Origin: Flavobacterium suncheonense GH29-5 = DSM 17707
Lineage (GTDB): Bacteria; Bacteroidota; Bacteroidia; Flavobacteriales; Flavobacteriaceae
NCBI RefSeq assembly: GCF_000430025.1
Contig: NZ_AUCZ01000004.1
Coordinates: 124,001-188,000 of the forward strand
Reading direction: 5' to 3'
DNA length: 64,000 nucleotides
Under the pieces are notes generated by a model that was given only the letters and a program-made list of their open reading frames with translations, was not told the origin of the DNA and did not search any database. Of this stretch, positions 10,007-18,314 are shown piece by piece; position 1 is the first letter of the stretch, and each line of letters opens with the position of its first letter. The position numbers and the translations under genes were made by a program.

Positions 10007-10385
10007 TTGCTCCATTCTGCTAATCGAAGACAATAAAATAGATCAGTTGGTTACCACAAAACTCCTCAAAAAAACCTTGGGAAATTTGGATATTAACATT
10101 GTGAGTAATGGTCGGGAAGGAATAGAATGGCTCCATGCACATGAAAAAGATTTCCATTCGCTCATTATTCTTCTCGATATTAAAATGCCCGTAATGGACG
10201 GCTTCGAATTCCTGACAAATTATGATACGTTATCAGAAGAAATCAAAAACGGAACGGAAATTTTTATGCTTTCCTCAACTTTAGACTCCACCGATATTGA
10301 ACGGGCAAACGAAAGCAACTATGTAAAGAAACTTTTCAGCAAGCCGCTGCCGGTTCAGCAATTTAAAGAGATGATTACGCTTTGA
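9996..10385 (+). CDS. Single-domain response regulator (receiver only)
   Basis: This CheY-like receiver has 129 residues and no output domain. The acidic pair is ED at 11-12, the phosphoacceptor is Asp61 (LLDIKMPVMDG), the conserved Ser/Thr is in FMLSS, and the lysine is in FSKPLP. It starts inside the 3' end of the upstream kinase gene (11-base overlap), so it most likely accepts phosphate from that kinase. It would then act through protein contacts or as a relay intermediate, because it cannot bind DNA itself. Similar kinase-receiver pairs are common in Flavobacteria. Confidence 0.92.
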   Translation: MKPDCSILLIEDNKIDQLVTTKLLKKTLGNLDINIVSNGREGIEWLHAHEKDFHSLIILLDIKMPVMDGFEFLTNYDTLSEEIKNGTEIFMLSSTLDSTDIERANESNYVKKLFSKPLPVQQFKEMITL

Positions 10386-10434
10386 TTTCGGAGGCTGCAC
10401 TTCGTTAAAACGTTTTTGCAAAACTATTGCATTA

Positions 10435-10446
10435 GGCAAGCTTGCC
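10435..10446. repeat. 12-base perfect palindrome upstream of sucC
   Basis: GGCAAGCTTGCC is self-complementary and lies in the 182-base gap between the receiver gene and sucC. The same gap holds two copies of CATTAGGCA, at 10430-10438 and 10502-10510. It could be part of a terminator for the receiver gene or a regulator site; there is no T-run directly after it. Confidence 0.4.
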
Positions 10447-10527
10447 GAGTGTTTTATCCAACTCTTTTTCTTAAAAAATGTTGTGTTATTTCCGTAAAAA
10501 ACATTAGGCACATTCAATATACTTTGT

Positions 10528-10535
10528 TATTTTTG
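10528..10535 (+). promoter_or_regulatory. Bacteroidetes -7 box for sucC
   Basis: TATTTTTG matches TAnnTTTG exactly and lies 33 bases before the chosen sucC ATG. The TTG at 10535 that opens the frame earlier overlaps the box and is therefore not the start. Confidence 0.7.
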
Positions 10536-10567
10536 TGGCACTTTATTTAAAGCAAAACACATCTATT

Positions 10568-11761
10568 ATGAATTTACACGAATATCAGGGAAAACAAATA
10601 TTAGCAAGCTACGGCGTGCGTGTACAACGTGGTTATGTAGCAAATAATGCAGAAGAAGCAGTTGCTAAAGCCAAACAACTTACTGCAGAAACCGGTACAG
10701 GCTGGCACGTAATCAAAGCGCAGATTCACGCAGGTGGCCGCGGAAAAGGTGGTGGTGTTAAGTTGGCTAAAAACTTAGACCAGGTTAAGGAATTGGCCGA
10801 GCAAATTATCGGTATGGATCTGATTACGCCGCAAACGCCTCCAACCGGAAAAAGAGTACACAAAGTATTAGTAGCTGAAGATGTTTATTACCCGGGAGAA
10901 AGTGAAACCAAAGAGTTTTACATGTCGGTTTTATTAAACCGCGGTAAAGGCCGTAACATGATCATGTATTCTACAGAAGGTGGTATGGATATCGAAGAAG
11001 TGGCAGAGCACACTCCGGATAAAATCTTTACCGAAGAAATCGATCCGTCTGTTGGATTACAAGGGTTCCAGGCCAGAAGAATTGCTTTTAACTTAGGGTT
11101 ATCCGGTGAGGCATTCAAAGATATGGTAAAATTCGTAGATGCTTTATACAAAGCGTATATCGGTTCAGATTCTTCCATGTTTGAAATCAACCCGGTATTG
11201 AAAACTTCCGATAACAAAATTATGGCTGTTGACGCTAAAGTAACTTTAGATGACAACGCTTTATACCGCCATGCAGATTTAGCCGAGATGAGAGACATCA
11301 CGGAAGAACGTCCAATCGAAGTAGAAGCTAAAGAAGCAGGATTAAACTACGTAGACTTAGACGGAACCGTAGGATGTATGGTAAATGGTGCGGGTCTTGC
11401 CATGGCAACTATGGACTTAATCAAATATGCAGGTTATGAGCCGGCAAACTTCTTAGACGTAGGAGGTACAGCCGATGCAAAACGTGTGGAAACTGCTTTC
11501 CGTATTATTTTAAAAGATCCTAACGTAAAAGCAATCTTAATCAACATCTTTGGTGGTATCGTTCGTTGTGACCGTGTGGCTCAGGGAGTTGTAGATGCTT
11601 ACAAAAACATGGGCGACGCAATCAAAGTGCCAATCATCGTGCGTTTACAGGGAACCAATGCTGAAATCGCTAAAGAATTAATCGATAATTCCGGAATGCC
11701 GATTTTATCCGCAGTTCAGTTCCAGGAAGCGGCTGACCAAGTGAAAGCGGCTTTGTCTTAA
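10568..11761 (+). CDS. sucC: Succinyl-CoA synthetase, beta subunit (ADP-forming)
   Basis: SucC binds nucleotide and, with SucD, makes ATP or GTP from succinyl-CoA in the TCA cycle. The ATG at 10568 gives MNLHEYQGKQ, the family's usual N-terminus, and a 397-residue protein. ATP-grasp features are visible: KAQIHAGGRGKGGGVK near residues 44-60, FEINPV, and the CoA ligase region NIFGGIVRCD. sucD is not adjacent, so the subunits are encoded apart, as is usual in Flavobacteria. The gene has its own -7 box and terminator and is probably monocistronic. Confidence 0.97.
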   Translation: MNLHEYQGKQILASYGVRVQRGYVANNAEEAVAKAKQLTAETGTGWHVIKAQIHAGGRGKGGGVKLAKNLDQVKELAEQIIGMDLITPQTPPTGKRVHKVLVAEDVYYPGESETKEFYMSVLLNRGKGRNMIMYSTEGGMDIEEVAEHTPDKIFTEEIDPSVGLQGFQARRIAFNLGLSGEAFKDMVKFVDALYKAYIGSDSSMFEINPVLKTSDNKIMAVDAKVTLDDNALYRHADLAEMRDITEERPIEVEAKEAGLNYVDLDGTVGCMVNGAGLAMATMDLIKYAGYEPANFLDVGGTADAKRVETAFRIILKDPNVKAILINIFGGIVRCDRVAQGVVDAYKNMGDAIKVPIIVRLQGTNAEIAKELIDNSGMPILSAVQFQEAADQVKAALS

Positions 11762-11789
11762 TCAGAAAATCAATTTAGAGTATAAAAAG

Positions 11790-11816
11790 AACCCGAGTTG
11801 TAAGCTCGGGTTTTTT
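11790..11816 (+). terminator. Intrinsic terminator of sucC
   Basis: AACCCGAG and CTCGGGTT pair around TTGTAAG and run into six Ts, 28 bases after the stop. Confidence 0.88.
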
Positions 11817-11838
11817 ATTTTTTAGAGAATTACTATTA

Positions 11839-12264
11839 CTATTTGCTATCCTTCTTTTTGCCGTTTTTAAATTTAACATTCTGAACGACGGGTTCTTTTT
11901 TAGGTGCCGGTTTGGCTTTACCTTTCGGAGCAATTTTCTTGAAATCAGCTTTGGGTTTTTGAATTGCTGTTTTTGGTTTTGCCGCGTCGTTCTTTTGTGC
12001 TTCCGCCTTGTGTCCTTTTAAAACCTCCATCGGATTTTTAGGGTTTTCTTTGGTTCCGCGAAGGTGAATTACCAAACCATTCAGGAAATTGCGCAATACC
12101 TGATCGCCGCAATCCACATATTTTGGATGGTCTTCATTACGGAAGAAGTTACCAATTTCGCCTTTGGAAATCCGGAAATCCACCAATTCTAAAATTTCCA
12201 CAATCTGGTCGTCCCGTAATTGTAAGGCCACGCGTAACTTCTTGAATATATCGTTATTGTTCAT
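11839..12264 (-). CDS. DUF1456 (YehS-like) protein with Lys-rich tail
   Basis: The 141-residue product has one DUF1456 unit at residues ~1-72, recognisable from KKLRVALQLRDDQIVEIL, the FFRNEDHPKYVDCGDQ segment and LRNFLNGL. E. coli YehS has two such units in tandem; this protein has one. The second half (~75-141) is low-complexity and rich in Lys, Pro and Ala, hence basic and probably disordered, which suggests nucleic-acid contact. An upstream TTG (12285) would add seven residues but overlaps the -7 box, so I use the ATG at 12264. Molecular function is unknown. Confidence 0.85.
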   Translation of the reverse strand: MNNNDIFKKLRVALQLRDDQIVEILELVDFRISKGEIGNFFRNEDHPKYVDCGDQVLRNFLNGLVIHLRGTKENPKNPMEVLKGHKAEAQKNDAAKPKTAIQKPKADFKKIAPKGKAKPAPKKEPVVQNVKFKNGKKKDSK

Positions 12265-12282
12265 AATTTTGTGTATCTGATG

Positions 12283-12290
12283 CAAAGATA
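12283..12290 (-). promoter_or_regulatory. -7 box for the DUF1456 gene
   Basis: The minus-strand sequence TATCTTTG is a perfect TAnnTTTG box 19 bases upstream of the ATG at 12264. It decides the start choice for that gene. Confidence 0.7.
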
Positions 12291-12338
12291 GGAGTAAACC
12301 AAACAGAAATTTGTGTTATTTTAGCAAAAAATACAATT

Positions 12339-12740
12339 ATGGATACTTACGAAGAAAAAATCAGTTTAATTTCAGAGATGATTGCCTTTGCCGTGGTAGA
12401 CGGTGAATTGCATGACCGGGAATATGATTTTCTTTGGATAGTAGCTCAGGAACTGGGCATTCAGAAAGATGTTTTTCTCGAATTATTCGGCAAGCGCGAC
12501 TCGATAAAAGTCATTAAAGACGAGCATCACCGCATCATGCAGTTTTATCGTTTGGCATTGTTAATGCATTGCGACGGCGTGTTACACGAACGGGAAATCA
12601 AAGCCATCAACGAAATCGGCATCAATATGGGACTGAATCCGATGGGAATCAAAAAGACCTTAAAAGCAATGGCCCAATCTTCAAATAAAATGATTGAGCC
12701 GGAGTTTTTACTTTGCGCTTTTATGGAACAGCATAATTAA
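12339..12740 (+). CDS. TerB-like small acidic protein
   Basis: This 133-residue, mostly helical protein shows the TerB-type pattern of two similar halves. Each half has an acidic loop followed by a helix: FAVVDGELHDREYDFLWIVAQELG (residues 17-40) and MHCDGVLHEREIKAINEIGINMG. In TerB folds such D-G-x-x-x-x-x-E loops bind metal. It has no signal peptide or membrane helix. Flavobacterial homologues are often mislabelled excinuclease ABC subunit B; nothing in the sequence supports that. It diverges from the DUF1456 gene and ends at a bidirectional terminator. Confidence 0.75.
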   Translation: MDTYEEKISLISEMIAFAVVDGELHDREYDFLWIVAQELGIQKDVFLELFGKRDSIKVIKDEHHRIMQFYRLALLMHCDGVLHEREIKAINEIGINMGLNPMGIKKTLKAMAQSSNKMIEPEFLLCAFMEQHN

Positions 12741-12743
12741 TAA

Positions 12744-12775
12744 AAAAAGGACGGTATTAACACCGTCCTTTTTTC
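12744..12775. terminator. Bidirectional terminator after the TerB-like gene
   Basis: AAAAGGACGGT and ACCGTCCTTTT pair around ATTAAC with flanking A- and T-runs. It serves the plus-strand TerB-like gene and the convergent lipoprotein gene. Confidence 0.9.
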
Positions 12776-12790
12776 TATCTCTTTTCTCTT

Positions 12791-13702
12791 TTAATTATGG
12801 GTAATTGAAAAACTGCCATTTGAAATAGTTACAGTCTGAACGCCATTATTAACAGTGTAGTTAAAAGTACCCGAAACGGTATTTCCGTTATGCGAAGTAA
12901 TTGTAATGGTTCCGCTGGTTAAGTTGTATTCGGGTTCACTATCTGAATTTCCGATACCTGCTGTAAAACCGGAATCAGAGGTAAGATCATAAGTTCCGGG
13001 AATAACATTATTAGGGAAGCCAATAGAATATAAACCAAAATCTGAGGTTAGAGTAGCGTTATTTCCATTTACCAAAATCTGATTGGTTTCACTGTTTTCG
13101 ATAATCGTAACAAACTTTTTATCATCTAAATTGTTATCCATAGAAAAAGATGCTCCGCCATTTCTGGATAAACTCATAGTGCCATTGGAATAGTAATTGG
13201 TTGACATAACACGAACATTGTTAATTTGCCCGTTTGTAATACTTATACTGTTTCCTGCCAAATCAAAAATTGTCCCGGAAAAGGTTCCGGAGATTGTACC
13301 GGCTTCAAGGTTGTAGTCTGTAATTGTTAAAGTAAAATTTCCGCCTGTTTCAGTACTTGAATATGAATTTACTTCATTGCTATACGACAGATGCGCAGAA
13401 GAATTTTCATCATAGTTGAAAGTTCCTTCATAAACATTATTAGCAGGAATTGTAATATTTATGACAGTCATATCCATTTTAAACCCACTGATGTTGAAAA
13501 TGGTCTGATTTTCTCCAAACGCGTCAAAACCACTTATAATTGATGTTGCCCCACCAGGCATTGAAGCCCAAGATTGCCCATTAACGGTAGCTGTGATTGA
13601 AGCAGATAGCACAGTATCAACAGCATCACTACTGTCACTTGAACAGGAAAAAAGCACAACAGAAAGTGCTAAGCTTAAAAAGGATAAAAATTTTCTAATC
13701 AT
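12791..13702 (-). CDS. Beta-rich lipoprotein, probably surface exposed
   Basis: This is a 303-residue lipoprotein with lipobox LFSC (Cys20). The Ser/Asp-rich run right after the cysteine (CSSDSSDAVD) resembles the Flavobacteriia lipoprotein export signal that directs proteins to the cell surface. The mature part is rich in Ser, Thr, Asn and Gly and looks all-beta. It contains two similar segments: one with GTISGTFSGTIFDLAG..ITNGQI near residues 135-160 and one with NTVSGTFNYTVNNGVQ..ISNGSF at the C-terminus. The opening SASITATVNGQSW is like that of DUF6252-type lipoproteins. No enzyme motif is visible. Function unknown. Confidence 0.8.
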   Translation of the reverse strand: MIRKFLSFLSLALSVVLFSCSSDSSDAVDTVLSASITATVNGQSWASMPGGATSIISGFDAFGENQTIFNISGFKMDMTVINITIPANNVYEGTFNYDENSSAHLSYSNEVNSYSSTETGGNFTLTITDYNLEAGTISGTFSGTIFDLAGNSISITNGQINNVRVMSTNYYSNGTMSLSRNGGASFSMDNNLDDKKFVTIIENSETNQILVNGNNATLTSDFGLYSIGFPNNVIPGTYDLTSDSGFTAGIGNSDSEPEYNLTSGTITITSHNGNTVSGTFNYTVNNGVQTVTISNGSFSITHN

Positions 13703-13782
13703 TTCGATATAATTTTTCGTTTGTGCGAATATAGAAAAACCTTTGAATCAGAAGGATTGATAATTCGGGCTAAAGAAAAATG

Positions 13783-15771
13783 TCACAATTTATCCTGAAA
13801 AAGTTTAATTTCATCCCGAAGTTTTGCCGCCTGCATAAAGTCCAGATCTTTGGCTGCTTTTTCCATGGCTTTTCGCAATTCCCGGATTTTCTTCTCGATT
13901 TCAGGTTTGGATAAGTACAGACTTTCGGGTTCTGAGGCTTTCTGCGCTTTGTCTTCAAAATATTGGGTAGATACGGAATTACCAGCCAGCACATTCCCTA
14001 AGCTTTTGTTCAATGCTTTCGGAACCAGGTTGTTAGTCTTGTTGTAATTCATCTGTTTTTCCCGACGGTACGCCGTTTCATCGATGGTTTTTTGCATCGA
14101 AGCCGTAATTTTATCGGCATACATGATGGCTTTTCCGTTTACGTTACGGGCAGCCCGTCCAACCGTTTGGGTAAGCGAACGATGACTTCTTAAGAAACCT
14201 TCTTTATCTGCATCAAGAATAGCAACCAGGGAAACTTCCGGTAAATCCAGACCTTCCCGTAAAAGGTTAACGCCGATTAACACATCGAAAATTCCTTTTC
14301 TTAAATCCTGCATGATTTCCACGCGTTCCAATGTATCGACATCGGAATGGATATAACGGCAACGGATGGAAACTTTGGTTAAATATTTCGTCAGTTCTTC
14401 GGCCATGCGTTTGGTTAAAGTGGTCACCAAAACGCGTTCGTCGGCTTCGCAGCGCAATTGTATTTCTTCAATTAAATCGTCAATCTGATTTTCGCTGGGG
14501 CGGATTTCGATAATCGGATCCAACAACCCGGTCGGGCGAATTACCTGCTCTACATAAACGCCTTCCGATTTCTGCAATTCATAATCCGCCGGAGTCGCCG
14601 AAACGTAAATCACCTGATTCTGAAGGCTTTCAAATTCCTCAAATTTCAACGGACGGTTGTCCATCGCGGCAGGTAATCGAAAGCCATATTCCACCAAATT
14701 TTCTTTGCGGGAACGGTCGCCGCCGTACATCGCGTGCACCTGAGAAATCGTCACGTGACTTTCATCGACTACCATTAAATAATCGTCAGGAAAGTAATCT
14801 AAAAGGCAGAAAGGACGCGTTCCCGGTTGTCTTCCGTCCAAATATCTCGAATAGTTTTCAATTCCCGAGCAATAGCCTAATTCCCGAATCATTTCCAAAT
14901 CGAAATTGGTGCGTTCTTCCAGTCGTTTGGCTTCTAAATGTTTGCCGATTTCTTTAAAATAATCGACCTGTTTTACCAAATCCTGCTGAATTTCCCAAAT
15001 GGCATTCTGCAACACATCGGGCGACGTCACAAACATATTGGCCGGATAAATGTTCAGTTTTTCGTATTTCTCGATGACTTGAGCAGTTTTGGCATCGAAA
15101 GCTTCAATTTCCTCAATATCATCGCCGAAGAAATGCACGCGGAACGGTTCATCGGCATAACTCGGGAAGATTTCCACGGTATCACCTTTAATGCGGAAGG
15201 TTCCGGGAGTGAATTCGCCTTCCGTTCTAGAGTATAAACTCTGCACCAAGCGGTGTAGTAATTTGGTGCGGGAAATGGTCTGGTCGCGTTCAATGGAAAT
15301 CACGTTTTTCTGAAATTCCACCGGATTTCCGATACCGTACAAACACGAAACGGACGCCACCACCAAAACATCACGACGTCCCGAAAGCAGAGCAGAAGTG
15401 GTGCTCAAACGCAATTTTTCCAGTTCGTCGTTAATGGACAAATCCTTCTCGATATACGTTCCCGTTACCGGAATAAAGGCTTCCGGCTGGTAATAGTCGT
15501 AATAGGAAACGAAATACTGTACGGAATTGTTCGGAAAAAACTGCTTGAATTCGGAATACAGCTGGGCGGCAAGCGTTTTGTTATGTGCCAAAACCAAGGT
15601 CGGTCGTTGTACTTCCTGAATGACATTCGCTACCGTAAACGTCTTTCCGGAACCGGTTACCCCCAAAAGGGTCTGGTACTTTTCATTGTTGAGGATGCCT
15701 TTGGCTAATTTTTCAATGGCCTGAGGCTGATCCCCCATCGGTTTGTAATCGGATACGACTTGGAATTTCAT
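13783..15771 (-). CDS. uvrB: Excinuclease ABC subunit B
   Basis: UvrB is the helicase-like damage-verification subunit of nucleotide excision repair. The protein has 662 residues, normal for the family. Walker A GVTGSGKT lies at residues 37-44. The DNA-clamping beta-hairpin region YYDYYQPEAFIP follows, then the helicase box VDESH and motif VI QTVGRAARN. The C-terminal UVR coiled coil that binds UvrC is present (LRKAMEKAAKDLDF..AAKLRDEI). It is transcribed alone with a -7 box 34 bases upstream of its ATG. Confidence 0.98.
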   Translation of the reverse strand: MKFQVVSDYKPMGDQPQAIEKLAKGILNNEKYQTLLGVTGSGKTFTVANVIQEVQRPTLVLAHNKTLAAQLYSEFKQFFPNNSVQYFVSYYDYYQPEAFIPVTGTYIEKDLSINDELEKLRLSTTSALLSGRRDVLVVASVSCLYGIGNPVEFQKNVISIERDQTISRTKLLHRLVQSLYSRTEGEFTPGTFRIKGDTVEIFPSYADEPFRVHFFGDDIEEIEAFDAKTAQVIEKYEKLNIYPANMFVTSPDVLQNAIWEIQQDLVKQVDYFKEIGKHLEAKRLEERTNFDLEMIRELGYCSGIENYSRYLDGRQPGTRPFCLLDYFPDDYLMVVDESHVTISQVHAMYGGDRSRKENLVEYGFRLPAAMDNRPLKFEEFESLQNQVIYVSATPADYELQKSEGVYVEQVIRPTGLLDPIIEIRPSENQIDDLIEEIQLRCEADERVLVTTLTKRMAEELTKYLTKVSIRCRYIHSDVDTLERVEIMQDLRKGIFDVLIGVNLLREGLDLPEVSLVAILDADKEGFLRSHRSLTQTVGRAARNVNGKAIMYADKITASMQKTIDETAYRREKQMNYNKTNNLVPKALNKSLGNVLAGNSVSTQYFEDKAQKASEPESLYLSKPEIEKKIRELRKAMEKAAKDLDFMQAAKLRDEIKLFQDKL

Positions 15772-15804
15772 TTTGAGGAACTAAGATGCTAAGGTTCTGA
15801 GCAG

Positions 15805-15812
15805 CAAAGATA
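15805..15812 (-). promoter_or_regulatory. -7 box for uvrB
   Basis: Minus-strand TATCTTTG is a perfect TAnnTTTG match 34 bases from the uvrB ATG. Confidence 0.65.
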
Positions 15813-15936
15813 AGGAATTTAAGGTGTCTTTTAAAGTTGATACAGCACCGGTTTCTAAAATAAAAACCGCAGTTTCTCTGATTTTAAACGTATTGAATCA
15901 AAGAAGCTGCGGCAGGAATATTCAGAAAATGGATTT

Positions 15937-17151
15937 TTATTTAAACTTCATGGCCAATGTTATGATGTGTGAATCCAGGCCGTTGCTCCGGGTGTAAAAA
16001 CCGTAACGCAATTCCAGGCTGTTGATTCTTTTTACGTGGAAAATACCTTTGTCGGCATCGGTAATTTTATAGCCCAATCCAATCATATGACTGCTGAATT
16101 TCGACAAATCGTAATCACTGGTATAGAATTCTTCTTCCAGTCCGTGCAGATAAATTGGTTGGAAATATTTCGCAGCCGTTTGGGTATAAAAACGATACGG
16201 AACGGAAATCGATGAAAATGCCGTCAGCTTATAACTCGGTTCAAAACTGATGGTATGTGAATTGATGTTCCAGTTGTCCCAATAATAGCGGTAAAAAGTG
16301 CGCAACACAATATTATCGCCTAAGAAATAATTCGCCCGGACACCCACCGGAAGTTTAAAACGCGTATCCGGCAATTTTTCCGATTTAACGGTGACAAGTG
16401 CGTCATTAAAATACACACGGTTGAATTTGGTGGCCAACAATCCCTGCTGATAGCCGATATCCGTTAAGAAAGCCATCTGGAAATTCCGGTTGAAAACCTG
16501 GGATAGCGTCAAGCCTAAATTGTAGGACGTCCTCGGTTTCTTGTCGCCTTGTTTGGCATCATTGTCGGATGGGGCATTCCTCAGTTCAATTGGTAAAATT
16601 ACTTTCCAGGTATCGAAAAACGCCATTCCTTTTGCGGTGAATTCCCGGTTTTTGTCTTTCGATATTTTGGAAAAACCTAAACTTCCGCCGATGGATGTAT
16701 AATCAAATTCTCCTGAAAAGGAAAGCCCTGCGCTTAGGATATAATTTTTTTCTTCGTTCTCATAACTGTAGTTCAATGACGGGTACACCCGTACATCCTG
16801 ATAGGAAGCCGAAGTTACCGTATTTGGGTCAATTTTGTCCGATGAAGCTGAGGTGTAGGAATCAATACCCAATTCAAAACCTAAGTTGTGTTTGTGGTTG
16901 TAGCGGTCTCTTCTGGAAACTCTGATTTCGAATGTGGTCGCGATGTCCGTTAGTTTTTCGGTTCCTTTTCCGCCGGTTACGGCCGAATTGTCTCCGTCCT
17001 GACTGTAGTAGCTGGAAATAAAATTGACTTCTTCGATTTTCAGTTTTTGCTTTTTGTAAGCTGAACTGTCGGAAGAGGTGGTATCTTGTGCTTTCATGTG
17101 GTTACCCAACAGGAATGCCAGTATGGAAGCGGTATAAATTCTTCTTTTCAT
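15937..17151 (-). CDS. DUF3570 outer-membrane beta-barrel-type protein
   Basis: The 404-residue product has a signal peptide (MKRRIYTASILAFLLGNHMKAQ). A DUF3570 domain follows with the characteristic early segment FISSYYSQDGDNSAVTGGKGTEKLTD. The rest is alternating amphipathic strands ending in aromatic residues and a terminal Phe-Lys (LAMKFK), consistent with a transmembrane beta-barrel. It is the last gene of the thioredoxin-apbE-DUF4266-DUF3570 operon, 18 bases after DUF4266. No function is established for DUF3570 as far as I know. Its constant partnership with ApbE and DUF4266 suggests an envelope redox or cofactor-transfer role. Confidence 0.88.
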   Translation of the reverse strand: MKRRIYTASILAFLLGNHMKAQDTTSSDSSAYKKQKLKIEEVNFISSYYSQDGDNSAVTGGKGTEKLTDIATTFEIRVSRRDRYNHKHNLGFELGIDSYTSASSDKIDPNTVTSASYQDVRVYPSLNYSYENEEKNYILSAGLSFSGEFDYTSIGGSLGFSKISKDKNREFTAKGMAFFDTWKVILPIELRNAPSDNDAKQGDKKPRTSYNLGLTLSQVFNRNFQMAFLTDIGYQQGLLATKFNRVYFNDALVTVKSEKLPDTRFKLPVGVRANYFLGDNIVLRTFYRYYWDNWNINSHTISFEPSYKLTAFSSISVPYRFYTQTAAKYFQPIYLHGLEEEFYTSDYDLSKFSSHMIGLGYKITDADKGIFHVKRINSLELRYGFYTRSNGLDSHIITLAMKFK

Positions 17152-17169
17152 AATCTTTCTTATCGGGTA

Positions 17170-17376
17170 TTAATTACAGCCACAGCCACCGCCGGTTTTT
17201 CCGCCGTTTGCACCGGAACTTCCTTCGCGATAGAGTTGGAAGGTGTTTTCGAACTTTTCCGTTTTTTTGGCCGCCAGTTCCATTTCAGCATCGTTGATTT
17301 TCGATTTCTGATATTCCTTAACCGGTTTGCATCCGACACTTAGCACAAAGGCGGATAGTAAAACAATTTTCTTCAT
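17170..17376 (-). CDS. DUF4266 small lipoprotein with GGGCGCN tail
   Basis: This is a 68-residue lipoprotein: signal peptide with lipobox LSVGC (Cys16), a charged helical middle, and a Gly-rich C-terminus ending TGGGCGCN with Cys65 and Cys67. That ending is the hallmark of DUF4266 as I recall the family. Residues 51-57, EGSSGAN, resemble the ApbE acceptor motif D-x-x-[ST]-G-A-[ST], but the acceptor position is Asn, which cannot take FMN through a hydroxyl. It sits between apbE and the DUF3570 gene, 17 bases after apbE. The two tail cysteines could bind metal, form a disulfide handled by the operon's thioredoxin, or be modified. Role unknown. Confidence 0.85.
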   Translation of the reverse strand: MKKIVLLSAFVLSVGCKPVKEYQKSKINDAEMELAAKKTEKFENTFQLYREGSSGANGGKTGGGCGCN

Positions 17377-17393
17377 ACTGTTAAGTTTTGAGG

Positions 17394-18314
17394 TTAAGTG
17401 AGTTTTATGTTATGGGAGAAATATTTAGTATCGTTATCATCAATAATAATGCATCCGATATGTTTTAACTGATTGATAAAATCCAGACCGACTTCGATTC
17501 CCATTACGGTTACCGGTGTGGCTAAGGCGTCTGCAATTTCTGCATTTTCGGCTATGATGGTAACGCTTTTGATGCCGCTTACCGGAAATCCTGTTTTCGG
17601 ATCGATGGTGTGCGAATAGCGTTTTCCGTCAATCATCACGAATTTTTCATAGTTTCCGGAAGTGGCAACGGCAGTATTGGTAATTTTGAAGGTAGAAAAA
17701 ATACCATTTCTCAGATTCGGATTCGCAATACCAATCGTCCAAGCTTCCCCGTTTTCCTGATAACCCCACGCCGATAAATCGCCGGAAGCGTTTACAATGC
17801 CGCTTTCCACACCGTTTGCAATGAGTTTTCGTTTGGCCATTTCTGCGGCATAACCTTTTCCGATTCCGCCAAATCCGATGCGCATGCCTTTTTGTTTCAG
17901 AAAGACGGTTTTTTCGGATACATCGAGGATTATGTTCTCATAATTAATGAGTGCCACCGATTTTTTTGCCGTTTCGGCATCGGGTAACGAGGTCATGTTC
18001 AAATCGAAATTCCAGAATTTTTTGTCGATGCCGCCGTAACTGATGTCGAAAGCGCCTTGCGTTATTTTGGAAATCATCTGACAGCGTTGGATAAGGCTGA
18101 ATACTTCTTCAGTTACTTTAACCGGCCGGACTCCCGCATTTTCGTTGATTTCATACGTTACGCTGTCGGTTGAAAAAGTCGTAAGCAGTTTTTCAATGCG
18201 CCGGATTTCTTCGATGGCAAGGTCAATTTTTTCGGTACACCACTTTTCGTCGGGTCCCAAAACAGTGAACTCGAAGCGGTTGCCCATTAATTTTTCAACC
18301 CTTTTTTGCTGCAT
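17394..18314 (-). CDS. apbE: FAD:protein FMN transferase (ApbE family)
   Basis: ApbE enzymes cut FAD and attach FMN to Ser/Thr of extracytosolic proteins. This 306-residue copy has the family motifs: GGIGKGYA at 149-156 (FAD binding), SGDLSAWG at 177-184, HTIDPKTG at 235-242, and DALATPVTVMG at 262-272 with the metal-binding Asp. Its start overlaps the thioredoxin stop (TAATG), fixing the start and coupling translation. Oddly, the N-terminus (MQQKRVEKLMGNRFEF) has neither signal peptide nor lipobox, whereas most ApbE proteins are exported. Either it works in the cytosol or it uses another route. The obvious target candidate is the neighbouring DUF4266 lipoprotein or a protein outside the window. 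Confidence 0.92.
   Translation of the reverse strand: MQQKRVEKLMGNRFEFTVLGPDEKWCTEKIDLAIEEIRRIEKLLTTFSTDSVTYEINENAGVRPVKVTEEVFSLIQRCQMISKITQGAFDISYGGIDKKFWNFDLNMTSLPDAETAKKSVALINYENIILDVSEKTVFLKQKGMRIGFGGIGKGYAAEMAKRKLIANGVESGIVNASGDLSAWGYQENGEAWTIGIANPNLRNGIFSTFKITNTAVATSGNYEKFVMIDGKRYSHTIDPKTGFPVSGIKSVTIIAENAEIADALATPVTVMGIEVGLDFINQLKHIGCIIIDDNDTKYFSHNIKLT

Noticed and set aside
15840-15875. Terminator after the DUF3570 gene
   Set aside because: CGGTTT/AAACCG can pair, but no T-run follows on the minus strand, so I do not call it.
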